From Nemertoderma westbladi (lineage: Eukaryota; Xenacoelomorpha; Nemertodermatida; Nemertodermatidae): a stretch of DNA of 37,902 nt. Under the pieces are notes generated by a model, which made no database searches, had not been told where the DNA came from, and was given only the letters and a program-made list of their open reading frames with translations. Numbering within the stretch: the first letter of the stretch is position 1; the number at the start of each line of letters is the position of its first letter. The DNA lies in assembly GCA_032718475.1 (NCBI GenBank), contig JAUCBJ010006945.1, forward strand, positions 1 to 37,902, written 5' to 3'. Positions 20,349-31,004 of this stretch are shown piece after piece. The position numbers and the translations under genes are program-made.

Positions 20349-20530
20349 ATCTAAGCATCCGAATTCAGCCTCCCGGGTGTAGATCCATCGGGTGAATGAT
20401 CGCGCATGGGCTGGCTTCGGCTAATGTTTTGCGTATTAGCATAAAATATTGTCATATGCTAAAGGTATGTTAATTAACTAAAAGACATATAAATTTTGGC
20501 AGGTTAAACTGCTAAAGGTCTTCAAAAGCG

Positions 20531-20665
20531 CGAACAGTAACAGTTATTTAATCTTATTGCAGTAGGCAATAAGGTTGCAAGTGTAGGCATTAAATACAGT
20601 TTAATACTGTTCTGTCGAACAGTAACAGTTTACAATCTTATTGCAGTAGGCAATAAGGTTGCAAA
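20531..20665 (+). repeat. Leader duplication with a conserved hairpin (primer-site region)
   Basis: cgaacagtaacagtt is present at 20531 and again at 20616 (period 85). Each copy is followed by the perfect hairpin cttattgc-agtag-gcaataag. The first copy straddles the LTR end, where a primer-binding site is expected. No canonical TGG-starting tRNA complement is visible after 20536, so the primer is unknown. The duplicated hairpin may serve priming, dimerisation or packaging (inference). Confidence 0.7.
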
Positions 20666-20924
20666 ATACCGTAGTGACTGGTAAAACTGAACCGGTGCTT
20701 CTGTAGGTCAGTAGGCCTAACTGTCATCACCGGTACCGGTACTGCTGTACAAGTACATTTAGTATTATTCGATTTTGATTATTGTATACCGGTAGGTCTC
20801 GATATTAAATCGGGGACGCCTGGTTTTTATTGGGATTTTACTTAGGTCTATTTCTGTCAGTTTTATTTACTAGTAGGCTAATATTGAGCAGAAGGCGTGT
20901 GACCCTGCTCAGATTGTTCAGATA

Positions 20925-21450
20925 ATTGTAGGCTGGGCTGCTGTCTGACTGTGTTGAGTTTGGAGAGATTACGGCGTGTGTAGAGTTTGTCTGATAAAGT
21001 GCCGTTAGTAAGTTGGGGCAGCCATATGCTGAAGGTCAATCCCCTCTTAAAGAATAAGTCGTACTACCGTGTTAGAACGCATACTAACTAACAGTTTCAG
21101 AGTCTGCATATACTGTAGTTTATTTAGGCTTGATCGTAGTCTGCCAGTGTTTTAGCCTGTGTTTGTTTGTGTGGTCTGTTCAGGTACCGTAATAGTTATT
21201 ACTCAGATATTTTGTAGGCTGGATTGTTGTCTAGCTATTATTAGGTCTGAAGAGATTGCTGCGTGTGTAGAGTTTGTCTGATAAAGCTCCGTTAGTAAGT
21301 TGGGGCAGCCATAGCGGTAAGGTCAATCCCCTCTTGAAGAATAAGTCGTACTACCGTGTTAGAACGCATACTAACTAACTATTTCAGAATCTACACGTAC
21401 GGTAGTTTATTTAGGCTTGGTGGTAGTCTGCCAGCGTTTGGTTTGTATTT
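20925..21450 (+). repeat. ~280-bp tandem duplication in the element leader
   Basis: 20925-21160 and 21210-21450 share long blocks: gtgtgtagagtttgtctgat, ccgttagtaagttggggcag, aaggtcaatcccctctt, agaataagtcgtactaccg and gttagaacgcatactaacta. The copies differ at perhaps one base in ten, older than the LTR divergence, so the duplication predates this insertion. Confidence 0.85.
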
Positions 21451-22409
21451 GTTTGAGTATTCTGTACGGGTAGCGTAATATTTATTATTCAGAGTTTATG
21501 CGATTATTCGCAACATTCATGTCCCCAAGTTTATTCCTACAGTAATTGTGTTTGTTACACATACCGTTATAGTTAAACTAACCCCGGTACTACATCAGGG
21601 CTGCTTGGCGTAGGTAAAGACTGACGACTTGGTGCTTCGGTCACTCCAGCAGATGCCGTGGTTCTTTTAACTGTTCAAGTATATTTAACTACTGATTATT
21701 TGTTATACCGGTACTTGTACCTAATTTAGGGTTTAGTGTACAGTGCTTTCCGAAGTAATTAGTGTAGGCAGTATATTCGTGTTGTAAAGTGGTTGATAGG
21801 CACATTCGTTAGCTCTATTAGCTTCTGGGTAGGAACAATCCGTGATACATAACGTAGTACCTATAGCGATACGGTTATAGGTCGTCAGGCGGTGGTATTT
21901 TCCTATCTGGACAGTACAATATATTTACTACTACTTATTATTTTCAAATACCGTAGTACCCTGTTCATTGTAATAACCAGAATTCTAACCCTTTGTTAGG
22001 CTGGTTTGTAGACTTCCTGTAAAATTACCCTAAAAATTTTGTACGTAATATTTTTGTTGTGTTTAATTAGAGAATTAATCTCACCCGTATCGTAAGTAAT
22101 TTGTAGTATTAAGTAACTTAGGTAAATTAGAATTATCAGTTTTAGTGTCTCAATAAGTAACACTTCACTGACAGCGCACAGCTTCTGTGTAGTGATTCCC
22201 CCAGAAATAATAACATTTATTTCAAATATTGACAAAAAACCCATTTAAACGGGTATATAAATATTATAAATCAACTCAAACGATTTATAAATAGTAGGCC
22301 ATACGACAACTAGGTCTCAATATCAGTTGGACTACTGCTTAAATAACGGTAACAAAGTAAGTAACCAAGTAGCCCTAAAATATTCAGAGATTCAATTATT
22401 CTAAAATAA
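21451..22409 (+). other. Untranslated leader of the LTR element, remainder
   Basis: No frame supported. The leader between the 5' LTR and the gag ATG is about 2.26 kb, unusually long. Confidence 0.5.
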
Positions 22410-22680
22410 TTGACATACCGGTACTCACTATAGGCTTATTATATTTATCTCTATAAATTTGAGCTGAAATCATACCGGTACTCTGTAATTAATTCTAGTT
22501 CATAATTATACTTACATGCTGTAAGTGTAAGCTGTATACCGGTATTCATTATAGGCCTATTATATATTTATATATATTTGTGCTAAAAATTATATACCGG
22601 TACTCTGTGACAAATCTAGTCTGTAATAATACTTATATATATATTATAAGCATACCGGTATTCTAATATATTATATATAT
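22410..22680 (+). repeat. Leader repeats with ATACCGGTA motifs
   Basis: ataccggta(c/t)tc recurs at ~22416, 22473, 22535, 22593 and 22650, alternating with ttataggc(c/t)tattatat and ctctgt(a/g) blocks; a ~120-bp unit present about two times. Non-coding, directly upstream of the gag ORF. Confidence 0.75.
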
Positions 22681-22798
22681 ATCACGCTACACTGAGTAGC
22701 AGTATCGGTAATTAATTATTAGGCTAACAGTGATACGGAATTACTAGACTTACTTTAACTGTATTTATAGCCGTAGGCATTCAACTGTGTAAACAAAC

Positions 22799-25700
22799 AT
22801 GTCAGATTCAACCAAATCACTGTCAGATAGTCTCTTAGAAAGTGTTAGAATGAGTATTAGACTTAGACAGCGTATTAAAAGGATCCGTGACCAAGATCCA
22901 AGTATAGAACATCCTAGATCCAAGTCTAAGTCACCTACTATTGTAAGAAAGGCCATCCCTACAGTAGTAGTGTCAGACCCTAGGCTAGTAGAACAACGTA
23001 GGTCTATCATCGGCACTCGGGCCCAAGTCAAGCGGGATCAAGAAGCAGCTGTCAAGCAGCAGCAACATCCTGGCCAGGAACCTAGTTCTCAGCGGCCCGA
23101 TGGCTCCAGTAGTTCGGATGCTGTTGAGCGGACGCCCGAACGCAGAGCGGAGATGGCGGATATGGTTTATGATGAGCGGCCAACCTATGAAGAATCAACC
23201 GACGCCACTTCTTCTCAAGAAGAAAGCGAGGTGGAAAGCGAAGTGGAAAGCGAATTAACAGCAGCAGAGAAGCCGCGAACTAGAGACGCCATTGACATAT
23301 ATCTGTCAGACTATCAGCGATTCATAGGAGACGAAGAGTTGAGGAGACGACTGTCTGGACTTCGCCCTAATAGTGAAGGAACCAAGCTTGTGTTGGACGC
23401 AATCGATGCGGAAATGTTAGCTGCAGAACAAGCTAAACGTGATGAAAAACTCCGCCTCATTAGAGTTCGAGAAGAACAAGTAAAGAAAGAACTGATAGAG
23501 AGAAGAAAGGTAGCAGCAGCAGCGGCGGCGGAAGCAGAAGCAGAAAGAAAAGAAGCAGAAGCCGAAAGAAAGGCAAAAGCGGCAGAAGCAGAAGCCGAAA
23601 GAAAGGCAAAAGCGGCAGAAGCAGAAGAAGAAAGAAAAGCGGCGGAAGCCGAAAGAAAGGCAACAGTGGCAGAAGCAGAACGGAGAGCGTCTGAGGCGAC
23701 TATCCAATTGGAGTTGGAAAGGCTGCAAGAGACGCAAGACAGTATAAATAAACAGTCTACTGCTAATCAAATGCAGATGATGAGAAAATCTACTCCCAAG
23801 CGTCAAGGATACACATCCTCGGAGGAAGGCGATACTACCGATCCTGAAGGCGGAGGAAATAAATCTCATTTGAGTAGGCGTAGAAAAACATATTACCGTC
23901 GCAAATTGCCTGATTTGCCCCCAGCTGTTAAAAGACAGCTAACTAGCACAGATTTAGGTAGTGCAGAACCCATAGAACAATTTATCCAGGTCAAAAGACT
24001 CCCTACTATAGTCGATGAACCTGAAATAATTAGGCCTGTAGTTCCCAAAGTCACTTCTGTGCTAGAGACCCCTGCACTTCCAGAGCTTAACTCTAAATTC
24101 CCTTTACATAGCACTACACTGCCTGTACCCGGTGGAACAGTTCATGCAAATACCCCTGTCCAGATAGCAGAGAGAGAAATCAATAATTTGTCTCCCGTCG
24201 TCCCGCGTCAGCCCGCTACTATGTTGGCGACTCCCGCTTCGGCGGTTGAGTGGGTGGAAGAGGGACGGCGGGGGATGAATCTTCTGCTAGGACAGATGCA
24301 GGAGACTGTCCACCAACTTAAGGGAACAGTGAGGGAAGGTAGAGCAGAGTTGCAAGAAGTGCAGCAAAGTATCGCGCTAGAACGCGACAAATTAGTCAAC
24401 ATACTAAAAGGCATACCAATACCCCCTGTAACATTGTGTCAACCCGTTAGGTCTGAAGTATTACATGCGCAAGGTGTGGAGCCTACACGCATCTATACTG
24501 CTAGTGAAGTTGAAACTCCTATAGCAAACCCTATTAAGGGTGATTATAGACCTGTTATTAATGATATTCCCTGTAGACCTGATAATGATCCGAGAAATTT
24601 ATATACCGATAATTCGATATTAAATAACACGATGGTCCAAGAAAGCTTTACGCGTCAGATGGCTAGAACAGAAGCCCGCCAAGCGGTCAAAGTGGGAGAG
24701 ATCGTCAAATTCAATGGAGATGAGATGAAATGGTTACCTTTCAACGAATATTACAAAGATAGCATACAGAACTCTGTACTATCTAACGGAGAGAAACTTA
24801 GATTCCTCATCAAGTGCTTGGAAGGACCTCCCAAGTTAATGGCGTTAAAGTTTATTGGACATCCAGATGGATTAAGACAAGTTTGGGATACACTAAACAT
24901 CAGGTATGGTAACAAGGATAACATAGCTAAGTATTTGTATGCAAAATTAGTAGCCCCCCGACACTTCCTTAGTAGCGGGATTATAGAGTTTTCCGATGAA
25001 ATTCAAGAGATCTGTAGACAACTGGACTGGTTAGGTAAGTCGCATGAATATCAGAGTTCCATGGTTATTGGAGCCGTAGTCTCTACTTTACCAAAGGGTG
25101 GAGTATGTACACGCTGGGACAAGAAAGTGTTGTACATGAATGAACAACAACGACGAAGTCCTATCATGGCTGATCTCATGTCTTTCTTAGATAGTGAAGT
25201 AAAATTACAACTCATAAGGCAGGCCAGAGAGAAAACATCGGAAAATAAGGTAAGTGAGAAACCCGATTCTAGGAGAAGGATAATACCAGTGTGTTATACT
25301 GACGACGGCGAAAGCCAAGCTTCTCAAGAAGAGGACAGCGGGAAAGACACAGCAAAATCTTACTATGACAACAAGACCTATAAAGACGTAAGTAAATACA
25401 AGTCTCGAACCAGTGACAGGAGAGAACAGGTAACAACAACTCCTCCTACGTCTCCTAAGAGAATTCACGGAAGGAAGCCCGAAGAAAGAACGAGAGTGCA
25501 TAACGTTAACCAAGTTAAGGTGAGTAACATCAAACCAAAATGTGCGCTGTGCGACGGGCCTCACCGTTTGAGTGCGTGTGCTGAATTTCTAAAGAAATCC
25601 CCTGTAGACAGACGTACAGTCCTGTGGAATAAGCGGCTATGCTATAATTGCCTCAGATCAGGACACCAACGGCGAACCTGTTACTCCGACGTAAAGTGTG

Positions 25701-26968
25701 CAAAGTGTGGCGCGAAACATCACATCTTGTTACACAGTGAGTTCGAACGAGACAACCCGAGTCAGGTAAGTGAGCCCGAACTACATGTCCAATTCAGTGA
25801 TGTGAACGACACTGACCAAGGTTCTGAGTGGGAAGGATTCTATACAGACGAATTCTCCGATGCCAACGAATCCTGTTATCTAATGAATACCACAGTGTAT
25901 CGAGCACTTACGGATGAAAAGGACACTGACGAGTTTACTCCAACTCCTTTTGACAAACAACCATCTTGGAAAGTTCCAACTTCCAACATAGGAATAAGAG
26001 AATTTCCTGTAGTGCAAGTTCGAGTTCATGGTCCCAACAAGAGTTACATAGTGAACGCCCTACTTGACTCCGGCAGCACAGGAACATTCATCAATCAAGA
26101 ACTAGCCGAAGATATCTTTGCTGGACAACCCAAGTTCCGGACTAAATTGAATATGTCAGGAATTATGCAGGTTTGGAAATCTACCCTAACGGCAGATTAC
26201 TATGTAGGTGTGTTGTCCACCCCCCAGGATAAGTTAGGAACACAAGGTATAAGGTCAGTAAAAATGGTGGCCATAAAGAACTTTGCTACTACTCAAGCAG
26301 AACCTTATAACTGGGACGAGGACGAGTGCATCCAACATCTTGAGATACCTCGATTCCAAACCGATTATCCTGGAGTGCAAATCCTCATCGGCCAAAACGC
26401 GCATGAGGCGCTCGAGACATTGGAGAAACGGCCTGCTCAACCGCAGCCATTACAAACTTATGCGGTAAGAACTAGAGTAGGTTGGTACTTCACTGGCCCT
26501 TCCCGTAGAACTCTCAAAGAGAGATTACCTCAACCACAGGTATACCAAGTAAAGGGGGAAGTGGAGAGCAGTGATGTGGACGATCCAACTGAGGGAACAC
26601 CATACGCCTCAGATAATGACGATATTAACTCCAATGTAGATCAATGGAGACATTGCCTTGGGACGATTAATCCAGCCGACATCGATTCCAGAAGAGCAAC
26701 TCCTCAAGAACGGATAGATACTCCCGGCTGGTTAGGTGGACCCGACTCCCTAAGTAAAGAAGAAGATGAATGGCCTCCTCATCTTACCACTGAGGAGATT
26801 AGACAGGCCAAGGGAGCGGCGGAAGTAACACGACAGCCTAATCACCCAGCTGGTCGTTTATGTTTACTGGAAAGAGACCAAAAACTGTCCGGAAACTATG
26901 GAAGGCAAGATACTCTTCCTACGACCACTTCCCTAATCCGACAAATATCTAGGGACTCCATAACATAA
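22799..26968 (+). CDS. BEL/Pao Gag-protease polyprotein, truncated before RT
   Basis: 1389 codons, uninterrupted, from ATG in context aaacATGtca. Order: Ser/Arg/Glu-rich N-terminus; Ala/Glu/Lys coiled coil (~208-300) with repeated AEAERKAKAA; DUF1759-type BEL/Pao Gag region (~630-805) starting VKFNGDEMKWLPF; zinc knuckles CALCDGPHRLSAC, CYNCLRSGHQRRTC and CAKCGAKHH (~911-980); retropepsin-type aspartic protease with LLDSGSTGTF, catalytic Asp ~1090. The RT and RNase H expected next are absent. At residue 1283 the frame enters WRHCLGTINPADIDSRR and GWLGGPDSL...EWPP, the linker that in intact BEL polyproteins follows RNase H. The frame stops soon after, before integrase. So ~1000 residues or more are deleted in frame. 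Product would form particles and process itself but not copy its RNA. Confidence 0.92.
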   Translation: MSDSTKSLSDSLLESVRMSIRLRQRIKRIRDQDPSIEHPRSKSKSPTIVRKAIPTVVVSDPRLVEQRRSIIGTRAQVKRDQEAAVKQQQHPGQEPSSQRPDGSSSSDAVERTPERRAEMADMVYDERPTYEESTDATSSQEESEVESEVESELTAAEKPRTRDAIDIYLSDYQRFIGDEELRRRLSGLRPNSEGTKLVLDAIDAEMLAAEQAKRDEKLRLIRVREEQVKKELIERRKVAAAAAAEAEAERKEAEAERKAKAAEAEAERKAKAAEAEEERKAAEAERKATVAEAERRASEATIQLELERLQETQDSINKQSTANQMQMMRKSTPKRQGYTSSEEGDTTDPEGGGNKSHLSRRRKTYYRRKLPDLPPAVKRQLTSTDLGSAEPIEQFIQVKRLPTIVDEPEIIRPVVPKVTSVLETPALPELNSKFPLHSTTLPVPGGTVHANTPVQIAEREINNLSPVVPRQPATMLATPASAVEWVEEGRRGMNLLLGQMQETVHQLKGTVREGRAELQEVQQSIALERDKLVNILKGIPIPPVTLCQPVRSEVLHAQGVEPTRIYTASEVETPIANPIKGDYRPVINDIPCRPDNDPRNLYTDNSILNNTMVQESFTRQMARTEARQAVKVGEIVKFNGDEMKWLPFNEYYKDSIQNSVLSNGEKLRFLIKCLEGPPKLMALKFIGHPDGLRQVWDTLNIRYGNKDNIAKYLYAKLVAPRHFLSSGIIEFSDEIQEICRQLDWLGKSHEYQSSMVIGAVVSTLPKGGVCTRWDKKVLYMNEQQRRSPIMADLMSFLDSEVKLQLIRQAREKTSENKVSEKPDSRRRIIPVCYTDDGESQASQEEDSGKDTAKSYYDNKTYKDVSKYKSRTSDRREQVTTTPPTSPKRIHGRKPEERTRVHNVNQVKVSNIKPKCALCDGPHRLSACAEFLKKSPVDRRTVLWNKRLCYNCLRSGHQRRTCYSDVKCAKCGAKHHILLHSEFERDNPSQVSEPELHVQFSDVNDTDQGSEWEGFYTDEFSDANESCYLMNTTVYRALTDEKDTDEFTPTPFDKQPSWKVPTSNIGIREFPVVQVRVHGPNKSYIVNALLDSGSTGTFINQELAEDIFAGQPKFRTKLNMSGIMQVWKSTLTADYYVGVLSTPQDKLGTQGIRSVKMVAIKNFATTQAEPYNWDEDECIQHLEIPRFQTDYPGVQILIGQNAHEALETLEKRPAQPQPLQTYAVRTRVGWYFTGPSRRTLKERLPQPQVYQVKGEVESSDVDDPTEGTPYASDNDDINSNVDQWRHCLGTINPADIDSRRATPQERIDTPGWLGGPDSLSKEEDEWPPHLTTEEIRQAKGAAEVTRQPNHPAGRLCLLERDQKLSGNYGRQDTLPTTTSLIRQISRDSIT

Positions 26969-28340
26969 TAACATATGGAGTGGGTGTGTGACTATATCAT
27001 TTTATATTTGTTTTTATTTTATATTTATGTATGTATTATTACGTAATTTTATTATAATCGTTTTCTTTAATTTTATTTAGTAGAATGTTATTTTAGCGAT
27101 TATTTAGTAGATTAGTGCAATATATTAGTGTTTATTACGTACGTAATTACTTATAATATATATTTAGTGCGACGGCGAGAAATAATTATTTTTTCTCTTT
27201 CCTTACTGTCCGTATTATATTATAAATGCGAGACTATAGTAAGATGACATGTCAGTACTTATTAAAGTACAATAAAGCCACTACTATATTCAAGTATTAT
27301 TGGTAGGCAGAGTATTAGGAATGCAAAGTTCAGATCCTCGTGTCTCGGCTAAACCAAGCTCTGGGTAGACCTTGGAAACGACTTGCCTCTTCACACTGAC
27401 ATTGCTTCGTGCGATATTGCTCTTCTACCTTATAACAAATAATACATATAGTAGCGTGATGTCCCTCTAACAGTAGCGTAAATCGCAAATAAATCTGTTA
27501 AACTTTTGACCTTCTGTAATTCTAGTCGATTAAGATATCGTGGCACCCACCGATATACTTGAAAGACAAATTCTAGAATCAGTGGTTAATGTCCCCAGAC
27601 AAGTTCTGGAATAAATCGGTGCCCATCCTAAATATTAATTTAATATTTATTAAAATCTGTAAAATCTCGATCCTTTAAAATTTCTAGTCAATTAAGATAT
27701 CGCAGTATTTACCGATATTCTTAGAAGGACTATTTTATAGAATTAAGGATCCTAAGTCCCCAGATATGCTCTGGAATAAAATTTGTGTCAATTTAACATC
27801 AAATAATAAAATTCACGGGAATAAATTTAAATTCATATTCAAATGAATTTCATAAATTGTCATTTTGTGCAATTTATAACATTCCCAAAATTCCAGTAAT
27901 TAATAGATCATGGGAGCGGAGATTCATATTGAGTGTATTAGAGTGTGAGAATCTCCAACATATAGTCAATAGCCGATAAAATTTATAAAATCATGCATAA
28001 AGAGGATATTGACAATTAAAGAATTACTATTAAATAACATCCCAGATCTGTATGCATGAGAATTACCCTAATTCTACCGCTAGTTTTCCATAATGTCACC
28101 ATGGCAACACCCACGCTGGAATTAGAAGCAAGTTAAAGGAACAATAAAGGCTTGCCCCATTGCGTAGCATAAGAGAATACATAGCGCACTATTAGTATCC
28201 AAGGATACATAGTAATAACGTGACATTCTGGAAGACAATGACTAACGGACAAAATGGCTTGCATGTGTGCAGTAAGTAATGTTTGTATGGAATTTGTGCG
28301 TTTATAGGTGAATGATACTACTAAAGTGTGTTTACAGTAG
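26969..28340 (+). other. AT-rich spacer between the two coding regions of the LTR element
   Basis: No coding frame. A ~150-bp degenerate tandem duplication is visible at 27505-27640 and 27660-27790 (ttctagtc(g/a)attaagatatcg, accgatat.ctt, gtccccaga, ctctggaataaa/ttctggaataaa). This stretch replaces the expected integrase region. Confidence 0.6.
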
Positions 28341-28352
28341 CTAATCGCAATT

Positions 28353-28496
28353 GTAAAGTAGCCTAACTCTACCGAGATAACCTCAAGTGGATTCAAGCCT
28401 TTGGGACGGACAGTGGTGGGACTTGTGTCGATTATCGTTGTCGTGCTGTTGCTACATGTTGGCGCAAACACCGCGACAACGGTACATCGGCGCTGA
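28353..28496 (+). other. Open segment encoding a putative membrane span
   Basis: From a stop near 28350 to the TGA at 28494 one frame contains the hydrophobic run VVGLVSIIVVVLLLHVG followed by a short basic tail VHRR. There is no ATG; an acceptor-like tttacag precedes it. The position between pol and the 3' LTR is where envelope-like genes sit in some BEL/Pao elements, so it could be the last remnant of a membrane protein, but a second frame is open over the same bases and chance is quite possible. Confidence 0.2.
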
Positions 28497-28591
28497 GAAA
28501 CCCACTGTCCGGGGTCAAAGACTAGTAGGCAGCGACGCCCGCTTGCCTAAATATTGACTCATACTAATATTAATAAACTCAGATAGCAGAT

Positions 28592-29881
28592 ATGACGGAA
28601 TTAATAGAAGATGACCTTGGTATTAGAGAGCGATATACTCTACCTTTACAAGCGTTTGTGGATAGTTTGATACGCGGTGAAGCCGATCCGACTATTACGG
28701 AGGACGATGGTCGTTATATCGAACCGCCGATGTCCCAGGAACAACTTACGCGTGAATTGGACTATAGAAAATTCACCGCTCGCTATACGAATCGTAATGG
28801 TACGTATATGGACTTCTTAACTACCGGCCATCCTATCGATTTACATGATACGGACGATGTAGACACCCTAAAGGGAAATGGTTCTATTTAAATATCATAC
28901 CCAGCGGAGTCGTAACGATAAACCGAGAATAGATCACGAAAATTCTATTCGTAACAGACTGGGAAGACGAACCAATATGCCTAGAATCTGAGGAGATTCA
29001 GCCTATCGCGCTCGGAACAGCGACAACGATTACATCCTAGAATGGTATCAAGGTCCACAGTGTCTCACTGCGTACGATTATCGCCATGCCAACTATGTTT
29101 CTCGGCAACGTTGTCGGTTATGCGCATCGAGAGACCCTGTTACGCCCATGGACACAAACGTCCGCTGTTCCTATTTCCACGAACAACCGGCGATGGAAAT
29201 TTATTGAGCGTATTGCAGATTTAATAATTTGCATATTTTTGCGGTTTGCCCTCAATTTATGACTCAATGTCACCACTGTCCACTAAAGGGACACGCCAGT
29301 TTCGATTGCCCTTTTAATCGCGATTTGGAAAGCGTAGATGAAATGATCACACTACGTTACATTAGAGCTTGGGAAGCGAACGCTGATTTACATCGTGATT
29401 CGCGCCATCGCTATTATCCTGGACGCGCTTACGAAGGAATTTATGCGTTCCATCCTTATCTATTCGCTTCTGTCGAACAGAAATCACGCATATCGAGTTA
29501 CAGGAAGTATATCGACGGCCTTACGAGTACCGAGCCCGCGAACGCGAGTTGGAAAGAACCATTAAACCAAGGAAGTTTCTAACTACTTATGGTCCACCCA
29601 CGGCCCTCGTGCAGACCACTCGTACAGGACCCGTAAGAGCGGCTGTCTTGAAACGAGCTCTCAAAGCCGTTAGACCCCTCTCCCCGGACGTTGATGTCAA
29701 TCAACCCGGTACTTCGACCGGCGGATATACCGATCGCAATCCCATACCTTCTGATGCAATCATATTGCACCCTTCACCCAGGAGTTATAGCCCTCCTCGT
29801 AAAGTGGCTCGCCCCAAAGAGAAAAGGACTCTTGCTAGCTTTAAAAAACTGCGTAAACGCCGTCCGCGCAAGAAAGACTAA
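28592..29881 (+). pseudogene. Second coding region of the LTR element, zinc-knuckle protein, several frames
   Basis: Coding-like and GC-richer than its surroundings. It opens with ATG at 28592 (MTELIEDDLGIRERY), after acceptor-like ctcag and gcag. About 95 acidic codons run to ~28870; the best reading then moves to other frames, with stops near 28930, 29038 and 29205. From 29206 to ~29490 frame 3 carries a canonical CX2CX4HX4C knuckle, CHHCPLKGHASFDC; ahead of it is another Cys cluster, RCRLCASRD (~29095). Near 29490 the reading passes to frame 2, where ERELERTIKPRKF starts a Pro/Ser/Arg-rich tail with a strongly basic end (FKKLRKRRPRKKD), stop at 29881. The design suggests a nucleic-acid-binding, nucleocapsid- or regulatory-type protein. 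I cannot assign it to a known family. Introns or programmed shifts are alternatives to decay. Confidence 0.6.
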
Positions 29882-29959
29882 CTGTTTAGAGTATTTTTAT
29901 ATTTTAGAAACTGTGATTTTGTATATTTTATAGACTTAAATCCCATTTTCTGGGAGCGG
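29882..29959 (+). other. Region before the 3' LTR with weak polypurine tract
   Basis: The bases next to the 3' LTR are tctgggagcgg; gggagcgg is the only purine run that could prime plus-strand synthesis. It is short for a polypurine tract. Confidence 0.4.
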
Positions 29960-30652
29960 TGTAAAAGCTTCTGTGGGATATAACTGGCCCCTTTTGCTTC
30001 GCAATCCAGTTTCCCCCCAGGCGCTGGAATACTCTAAAAAGGTTCTCTAACTGTATATATATTCCCCTCGCCCGCAAGGTACCGTTACAGGTGTTTTAAC
30101 GGACATAAAAGTCATTCTGCTATATACGTGTTTTGGCGGACATGGTAAGGCAAAAAACCTGTAATGCACCAACTACCTTTCACAGCTTAGCCGTGATGAT
30201 TCATATTACGACATCTAACAGCTGGTTGCTGACATGGAAACAGCCATTGGACGCATAGTTCTTTGTTTGGCTTGAGCCAATCAGAGCGATTTTTCCTGTC
30301 GACGTGTAGCTTTTCAGCCGATCATAAGGAGAGTGTTCAGTCTTACTGCCTTACTTGATACTTTGTTGTTATTGCTGTCTAAGCCAGAAACACCGGCTTT
30401 TTGGGAAGAACTCTAGTAAACTGCTTAGATTATAGAAAGTATAACTGTTACCGGCGGTGTTACCTCACTTAATTTAACTGCACTAATCATATTGTTTGTA
30501 CTGCTATTTACCGTCAGTTATTAATTGTATCTATTTGTTGATGGAAATATTGCTCTTTGGAGAATACGGATAAATCACCCAAAATTCCCAATTTTCTTGA
30601 TACACTACAGGTTAGAGAGGCGGGCTATATATAACAATTGCGATTTATATCA

Positions 30653-30847
30653 ATGTGGTGTGTATTGAATCTAATGTTATTTAGTAGACACTACCTGAGT
30701 CAATTGCTGTTCTCTTTATGTGTGATCAAATATACTGACGGTCGGCAGAATAGTGTGCATGATTGTGAGTGTGATGTGACTGGTAACAAAGCATTTCCTA
30801 AAGAATGCGACTTATACTTTAATCATAAGCCTTATCGTTGCGTTTAG
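30653..30847 (+). CDS. Short LTR ORF (3' LTR copy)
   Basis: Identical in sequence to 19997-20191. In this location transcription from the 3' LTR would run into the flanking DNA. Confidence 0.3.
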   Translation: MWCVLNLMLFSRHYLSQLLFSLCVIKYTDGRQNSVHDCECDVTGNKAFPKECDLYFNHKPYRCV

Positions 30848-30998
30848 TATAAGTCCTAGCTCTGTTTAAATAGATAGAGCGCCACGTCCTAAAGGAACTG
30901 TTAATATTTCCCGAAAGTTAATAATATCTGTCAGAAATTACATATTAGCGATCAATCGAATAATACAGTAGGCTTACACTGCAACCTTACACTGCAAT

Positions 30999-31004
30999 AA
31001 TAAA
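30999..31004 (+). terminator. Polyadenylation signal in the 3' LTR
   Basis: AATAAA within the sequence gcaataataaaatc. Expected to end the genomic transcript of the element. Confidence 0.55.

Larger units (their letters stand above)
19306..20536 (+). repeat. 5' LTR (1231 bp)
   Basis: Starts TGTAAAAGCTTC, ends GCGCGAACA. Contains a TATA box at 19970-19978, an AATAAA at 20343-20348 and a short ORF between them. Versus the 3' LTR it lacks one C (near 19362) and one A (near 19382) and differs at about six positions. Long for an LTR but within the range seen in BEL/Pao. Confidence 0.95.

Noticed and set aside
23417-23869. Minus-strand frames rich in Phe/Leu/Cys opposite gag
   Set aside because: Antisense of the Ala/Glu/Lys coiled-coil coding sequence.
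28133-28471. 112-codon minus-strand frame
   Set aside because: No recognisable motif, lies in the LTR-element spacer, and the opposite strand has equally good short frames.
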